Positions 60,835 through 64,000 of a stretch of 64,000 nucleotides of DNA are shown here, one piece after another. Source of the stretch: Pseudomonadota bacterium (GTDB lineage: Bacteria > Pseudomonadota > Gammaproteobacteria > Burkholderiales > Rhodocyclaceae); the NCBI GenBank assembly GCA_018261895.1, contig JAGTRT010000008.1:1-64000 (forward strand), read 5' to 3'. A program made the translations under genes and the position numbers. The notes beneath the pieces were generated by a model. That model ran no database searches. It was not told the DNA's origin and saw only the letters and a program-made list of their open reading frames with translations. Position 1 is the first letter of the stretch, and each line of letters starts with the position of its first letter.

Positions 60835-61197
60835 ATGCAACAACTCACACTACCCCCGCTCGCCGAAGGCGAGACCTACATCGGCGCGATCGGTGACGCA
60901 TCAGGAAATCTGCATCACGTCATCCTGCTGCCCGGCGACAACGACGAAGCCACCCACGAAGCCGCACTCGAATGGGCCAAGAGCATCGGCGGCGACCTGC
61001 CCACCCGCATCGAGCAGGCCATGCTCTGGGCAAACCACCGCGACCTGTTCCAGAAGGACTGGTACTGGAGCAACGAAATCCACCACCGCGAGTCAGGCTG
61101 GGCCTGGTATCAGGACTTCGACATCGGCGGCCAGAACCACCACGGCTACCGCAGCTACGGGTTGCGCGCTCGTGCCGTCCGCAGATTGCCCATTTAA
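60835..61197 (+). CDS. DGR target protein 1 (C-type-lectin/DUF1566-like)
   Basis: 120 residues with AGGTG before the ATG. The second half has the DUF1566/formylglycine-enzyme-like lectin pattern LPTRIEQAMLW, WYWSNE, SGWAWYQDF and LRARAVRRL. The last 34 or so codons are the variable repeat VR1 (61089-61188), which carries substitutions at template adenines. No signal peptide or transmembrane segment is visible. It is expressed from the early plus-strand operon, unlike tail-fibre DGR targets such as Mtd. The ligand is unknown. Confidence 0.88.
   Translation: MQQLTLPPLAEGETYIGAIGDASGNLHHVILLPGDNDEATHEAALEWAKSIGGDLPTRIEQAMLWANHRDLFQKDWYWSNEIHHRESGWAWYQDFDIGGQNHHGYRSYGLRARAVRRLPI
61089..61188 (+). 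repeat. DGR variable repeat VR1
   Basis: 100 nt aligned with the template repeat at 62232-62328. The flanks CGAGTCAGGCTGGGCCTGG and GGGTTGCGCGCTCGTGCCGT are identical. Differences are 12 substitutions, all at positions where the template has A, all in AAC codons, plus one extra codon in the run of AAC codons. The 3' identical block would be the mutagenic-homing initiation region. Confidence 0.93.
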
Positions 61198-61221
61198 TCA
61201 TTCATCCATTTCGAGACCGTC

Positions 61222-61695
61222 ATGACCACCATTACGCTTGATGAAATCAAGGCCCAGCATGCCAAAGTGGCCGAAATGATCACTGCCTTTGAGCTGCAGC
61301 AGGCACCATCTGCCATGTTCATCCCCGAGGCCACCATCAGCCTTTCCCCGGGCGAACACTACGCCGGCCTCGTTCTCGGCAAAGACGGAGAGCCGAGCTA
61401 TCACCTGGTGCTGCTCCCCGGCCAGGCCGACGACATCACCTGGGAAAAGGCCGAAGAATGGGCCGCCAAACAGGGCGGAAAACACACATCCAGCCTGCCC
61501 ACCCGCCGCGAGCAGTCGCTGCTCTTCGCCAACCTCAAGGAAGAATTCGAGGAGCGCGCCTACTGGTCATGCGAGGCTCACGAAAGCGAGTCAGGCTGGG
61601 CCTGGTATCAGGACTTCTGCTACGGCCTCCAGTACGGCATCAACCGCGACCACGGGTTGCGCGCTCGTGCCGTCCGCAGATTGGTCATTGAGTAA
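61222..61695 (+). CDS. DGR target protein 2 (C-type-lectin/DUF1566-like)
   Basis: 157 residues; same C-terminal architecture as target 1 (LPTRREQSLLFANL, AYWSCEAHESESGWAWYQDF, LRARAVRRLVIE) with an N-terminal extension (MTTITLDEIKAQHAKVAEMI) that is helical. VR2 occupies 61587-61683. Its start is 24 bp after the stop of target 1. The two targets are paralogues that diverged before or apart from VR diversification. Confidence 0.88.
   Translation: MTTITLDEIKAQHAKVAEMITAFELQQAPSAMFIPEATISLSPGEHYAGLVLGKDGEPSYHLVLLPGQADDITWEKAEEWAAKQGGKHTSSLPTRREQSLLFANLKEEFEERAYWSCEAHESESGWAWYQDFCYGLQYGINRDHGLRARAVRRLVIE
61587..61683 (+). repeat. DGR variable repeat VR2
   Basis: 97 nt, the same length as the template. 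It has 12 substitutions, all at template adenines within the ten AAC codons. Third-position C is always kept, so no stop codons can arise. Flanks are identical to the template. Confidence 0.94.
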
Positions 61696-61713
61696 TTTAT
61701 CAATTTAATCAGC

Positions 61714-62088
61714 ATGGCCACCCACACCCATCTTCCCATTTACAAGGTCGCCTACGACCTGCTCGATGTCGTCACGAATCTCGTCAAGAACATGCAACGT
61801 GATTTCAAGCGTTCCATCGGGGATAAGATCAGCGCCGAGTGCATTGAGATCACGGTGCTGATCTTCCGGGCCAATGTCGCCCAGGACAAGGCACCGCACC
61901 TGCTGGAACTGATCGAGCGCCTGCAAGTCGCCGAACTGATGCTTCGTTTGTCCATGGACAAACGCCTCATCTCCAAGGCGGCCTACGCTCAGGCAATCGA
62001 ACTCACCACCAGCATCGGGAAGCAGGCCAACGGGTGGCGCCGCGCCGCACATCGCCCGCTTCATGGAGGTCAAGGCCGCCATGACTGA
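61714..62088 (+). CDS. avd: Avd-type DGR accessory protein
   Basis: 124 residues, a four-helix-bundle protein of the bAvd type (LPIYKVAYDLLDVVTNLVKN, GDKISAECIEITVLIFRAN, HLLELIERLQVAELMLRLSM, AIELTTSIGKQANGWRRA). Avd proteins form a pentameric barrel that binds the DGR reverse transcriptase and template RNA. It lies between target 2 and the template repeat, the usual DGR order. Confidence 0.9.
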   Translation: MATHTHLPIYKVAYDLLDVVTNLVKNMQRDFKRSIGDKISAECIEITVLIFRANVAQDKAPHLLELIERLQVAELMLRLSMDKRLISKAAYAQAIELTTSIGKQANGWRRAAHRPLHGGQGRHD

Positions 62089-63433
62089 GCGATCATTCAA
62101 TCTGGTCGTGCCGCTGGCTCACAAGGCCACCGACATGCGCACCACGGACACCGCCGGCAGCATGCCGGGCCGGTCCGGCGCAGTTTCCAGGCTGAACACT
62201 CGGCCGGGCGACGTGGAAAGCACGATGGGTACGAGTCAGGCTGGGCCTGGTATCAGAACTTCAACAACGGCAACCAGAACAACAACAACCGCAACAACGG
62301 GTTGCGCGCTCGTGCCGTCCGCAGATTGGAAAGCGCCCGCTGATTTCACCTTCGCAGAGCTTGCGCAAGCCTATTTCGATTGCCGCCGCACCAAGCGCAA
62401 CAGCGCCAGCGCGCTGGCCTTCGAAGAGCGCCTTGAGCACAACCTGCGCACCCTCTACGACGAACTGCACGCAGGCACCTACACGCCCGGAAGCAGCATC
62501 TGCTTCGCCATCACCCGCCCAAAGCCCCGCGAAGTGTGGGCAGCGACGTTCCGCGACCGCATCGTGCATCTCCTGCTGCACAACCGAATCGGCCCGCGCT
62601 TCTACGCCCGATTCATCGCCGACTCCTGCGCCTGCATCCCGGGCCGTGGAACCCTCTATGGCGCCGAACGACTCGAGGCCAAGGTACGCAGTATCACCCA
62701 GAACTGGACGCGGCCAGCCTATTACCTGAAGCTCGATCTGGCCAACTTCTTCGTCAGCATCGACAAACGCATCCTGCACCGCCTGCTCGCCCGCCGCATC
62801 AACGAGCCATGGTGGCTGACGCTGACCGAAACCATCCTTTTCCACGACCCGCGCCAGAACTACACCCTGCGTGGCAACCCGGCCGACCTCGAGCGCGTCC
62901 AGCCACACAAGCGCCTGACCAGCCAGCCCGCACACCTTGGCCTGCCAATAGGCAACCTCAGCAGCCAGTTTTTCGCCAACGTCTATTTGGACGTATTAGA
63001 CCAATTTGCGAAGCACTATTTGCACGCCAAGCACTACATCCGCTACGTCGACGACTTCGTGCTCCTGCACGAATCCGCCCAATGGCTCAACGACGCCAAG
63101 GACCAGACCGAACACCTGCTCGCCACCCAACTGGCCGCCAGAATCAACCCGAGCAAGACCATCCTGCAACCCATCGACCGCGGCATCGACTTTGTCGGCC
63201 ATGTCATCAAGCCACACCGCCGGACGCTGCGCCGCAGGACATTCAACGACGCCCTGCACCGCCTCAAAACCATTCCCGAAACCGACCTTTTCGAGACCGG
63301 AAACAGCTACTTCGGCCTGCTACGACAAGCCACCCACAGCCACCACGACCGCGCCCAGATCGCCAACATCCTGCGCAGCCGTGGCCACAGCATCAAATCA
63401 GACCTGACTAAAACATATAGGAAATCAGCATGA
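62081..63433 (+). CDS. DGR reverse transcriptase
   Basis: The conserved RT core begins near 62340. Motif A LDLANFFVSID is at 62732-62764, the DGR-typical LPIGNLSSQ at 62942-62968, and the catalytic YVDD at 63044-63055; a thumb-like C-terminus follows. The frame is open through the template repeat as far as 62063, so the start is unclear: ATG 62081 (overlapping the avd stop), ATG 62225 or GTG 62312 are possible. The enzyme copies TR RNA with adenine-directed errors into VR cDNA. The C-terminus is basic (RSRGHSIKSDLTKTYRK). Confidence 0.93.
   Translation: MTERSFNLVVPLAHKATDMRTTDTAGSMPGRSGAVSRLNTRPGDVESTMGTSQAGPGIRTSTTATRTTTTATTGCALVPSADWKAPADFTFAELAQAYFDCRRTKRNSASALAFEERLEHNLRTLYDELHAGTYTPGSSICFAITRPKPREVWAATFRDRIVHLLLHNRIGPRFYARFIADSCACIPGRGTLYGAERLEAKVRSITQNWTRPAYYLKLDLANFFVSIDKRILHRLLARRINEPWWLTLTETILFHDPRQNYTLRGNPADLERVQPHKRLTSQPAHLGLPIGNLSSQFFANVYLDVLDQFAKHYLHAKHYIRYVDDFVLLHESAQWLNDAKDQTEHLLATQLAARINPSKTILQPIDRGIDFVGHVIKPHRRTLRRRTFNDALHRLKTIPETDLFETGNSYFGLLRQATHSHHDRAQIANILRSRGHSIKSDLTKTYRKSA
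62232..62328 (+). repeat. DGR template repeat (TR)
   Basis: 97 nt, identical at both flanks to VR1 and VR2, with ten AAC codons in the VR reading frame (one, two, one, four and two, separated by TTC, GGC, CAG and CGC). This Asn-AAC design is typical of DGR templates: A-to-N changes reach many residues and no stop. It lies between avd and the RT core, on the same strand. Confidence 0.94.
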
Positions 63434-63681
63434 ACTTCACCGGCCAACCCATCCCCCTACCGCTCGACCCGACCATAAACCGCTGCCTGGCGCACGGCGA
63501 TCACGTCGGCGAATGGTGCGAGCGCAGCGAAACCTGCGCATGCCACCAAACCATCAAGCACGACCGCGGAATCTACCCGCCGGCCGCGTTCCGAAAGTGC
63601 ACGACCGACCACTTTGCCGCCTATCTTCCGCTCGAAGGCTTCCCGATTGACGACAACGAGGATGAAGGGAGGCCAGCGTGA
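63430..63681 (+). CDS. Hypothetical phage protein downstream of the RT
   Basis: 83 residues (MNFTGQPIPLPLDPTINRCL) with several Cys/His residues (HGDHVGEWCERSETCACHQ) that could bind metal. Its ATG overlaps the RT stop (ATGA). It is not a known DGR component. Confidence 0.6.
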   Translation: MNFTGQPIPLPLDPTINRCLAHGDHVGEWCERSETCACHQTIKHDRGIYPPAAFRKCTTDHFAAYLPLEGFPIDDNEDEGRPA

Positions 63682-64000
63682 GCCATACGAAAGAGCCTTG
63701 GAGCTACGGCGAGGACAACGACGGATGGTATGTAGAAAAAGACGGTGTGCAGATTGCTCACGGACTTTCAGAACAGGACGCCCGCCGAATCGTCGCCTGC
63801 GTGAATGCTTGCGCTGGAATGGATGACCCTGAAGGAAAACTCAGTGAAATGCGCCACATGATAACTGACATGCATATTCGGGCCATTAACGCAGAGAAGA
63901 ATCTCGACAGCTACAAAGACGCAGCAGAGTACAACAAGCGTAGGGCTGAGGATGCAGAGAAGAAGCGCGACGATCTGCTGGCGGCGCTTGTCAATTCTCG
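63678..64000 (+). CDS. Hypothetical phage protein, truncated by the window
   Basis: Open from GTG 63678, which overlaps the previous stop (GTGA), to the window edge, about 107 codons with no stop. It begins VSHTKEPWSYGEDNDGWYVE and becomes helical and charged (KNLDSYKDAAEYNKRRAEDA). Codon use is less GC-rich than in the DGR genes. Function unknown. Confidence 0.6.
   Translation, partial: MSHTKEPWSYGEDNDGWYVEKDGVQIAHGLSEQDARRIVACVNACAGMDDPEGKLSEMRHMITDMHIRAINAEKNLDSYKDAAEYNKRRAEDAEKKRDDLLAALVNS

Larger units (their letters stand above)
31800..64000. mobile_element. Siphophage-type prophage (left end to beyond the window)
   Basis: Continuous phage genes run from the tRNA fragment to the right edge: lysis, tail, head and packaging genes on the minus strand, a CI/Cro-type switch near 57200, and a plus-strand operon that ends with a diversity-generating retroelement. 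The late module contains no frame-broken or interrupted gene that I can see, so the element may be functional. No integrase gene occurs in the window; it is expected to the right, near the second attachment site. Confidence 0.9.

Noticed and set aside
62250-62300. Simple AAC microsatellite
   Set aside because: The AAC codons are interrupted in the same places as the variable codons of VR1 and VR2 and the flanks match those repeats, so it is a DGR template, not a random triplet expansion.
31800-64000. Integrase or excisionase gene
   Set aside because: I searched for tyrosine and serine recombinase motifs by reading the proteins and found none. The gene is probably to the right of the window.

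Overview
The window is GC-rich DNA from a Gram-negative, aromatic-hydrocarbon-degrading bacterium. Gene content and protein style (dmp-type phenol hydroxylase, Tmo/Tbu-type toluene monooxygenase, TodST-like sensor pair, meta-cleavage genes) point to a betaproteobacterium of the Rhodocyclales (Dechloromonas/Azoarcus-like). The species is an inference; no rRNA gene is present.

Positions 1-31619 are a catabolic island. A minus-strand meta-cleavage operon (5407 to beyond position 1) encodes catechol 2,3-dioxygenase, a GlcG/HbpS-like protein, semialdehyde dehydrogenase, semialdehyde hydrolase, hydratase, an SDR and the start of acetaldehyde dehydrogenase, with a divergent GntR regulator. A phenol hydroxylase operon dmpKLMNOP plus the dmpQ ferredoxin follows (11538-6420). 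It has a candidate sigma-54 promoter, upstream activator sites and a divergent DmpR/XylR-type activator, then a LysR regulator. Next is a toluene/benzene monooxygenase operon tmoABCDEF (24550-19735) with a TodX/FadL-like outer-membrane channel and a TodS/TodT-like two-component system downstream. A second, plus-strand meta operon (25029-31619) carries an HpaI-type aldolase, a second catechol dioxygenase, a second semialdehyde dehydrogenase, acetaldehyde dehydrogenase, ketovalerate aldolase, an SDR and a long tautomerase. Together these take benzene/toluene to phenols, to catechols, and through ring cleavage to pyruvate and acetyl-CoA. Short palindromes and a 26-nt motif recur in the control regions.

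From about 31800 to the right edge lies a siphophage-type prophage. Its left end abuts a displaced 3' fragment of a tRNA-Val(CAC) gene. Minus-strand late genes run from HNH, TerS and TerL (about 52200-49070) through portal, protease, capsid, an SGNH-hydrolase head protein, connectors, tail tube, frameshifted tail chaperones, tape measure and tail fibre to holin, endolysin and Rz/Rz1. Further right are small genes, a VapE-like primase-helicase beside an 11-copy 9-bp repeat array, a CII-like protein and a Cro/CI-like divergent switch with four 14-bp operators. A plus-strand operon of small genes starts at 58793.

The most striking system ends that plus-strand operon: a complete diversity-generating retroelement (DGR) at 60835-63433. 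It has two lectin-fold target genes with 3'-terminal variable repeats, an Avd accessory gene, an AAC-rich template repeat and a DGR-type reverse transcriptase. Every difference between the template and either variable repeat falls at a template adenine, apart from one extra codon in the first repeat. The targets are unusual: two tandem small proteins, cotranscribed with early genes and not part of the tail module.
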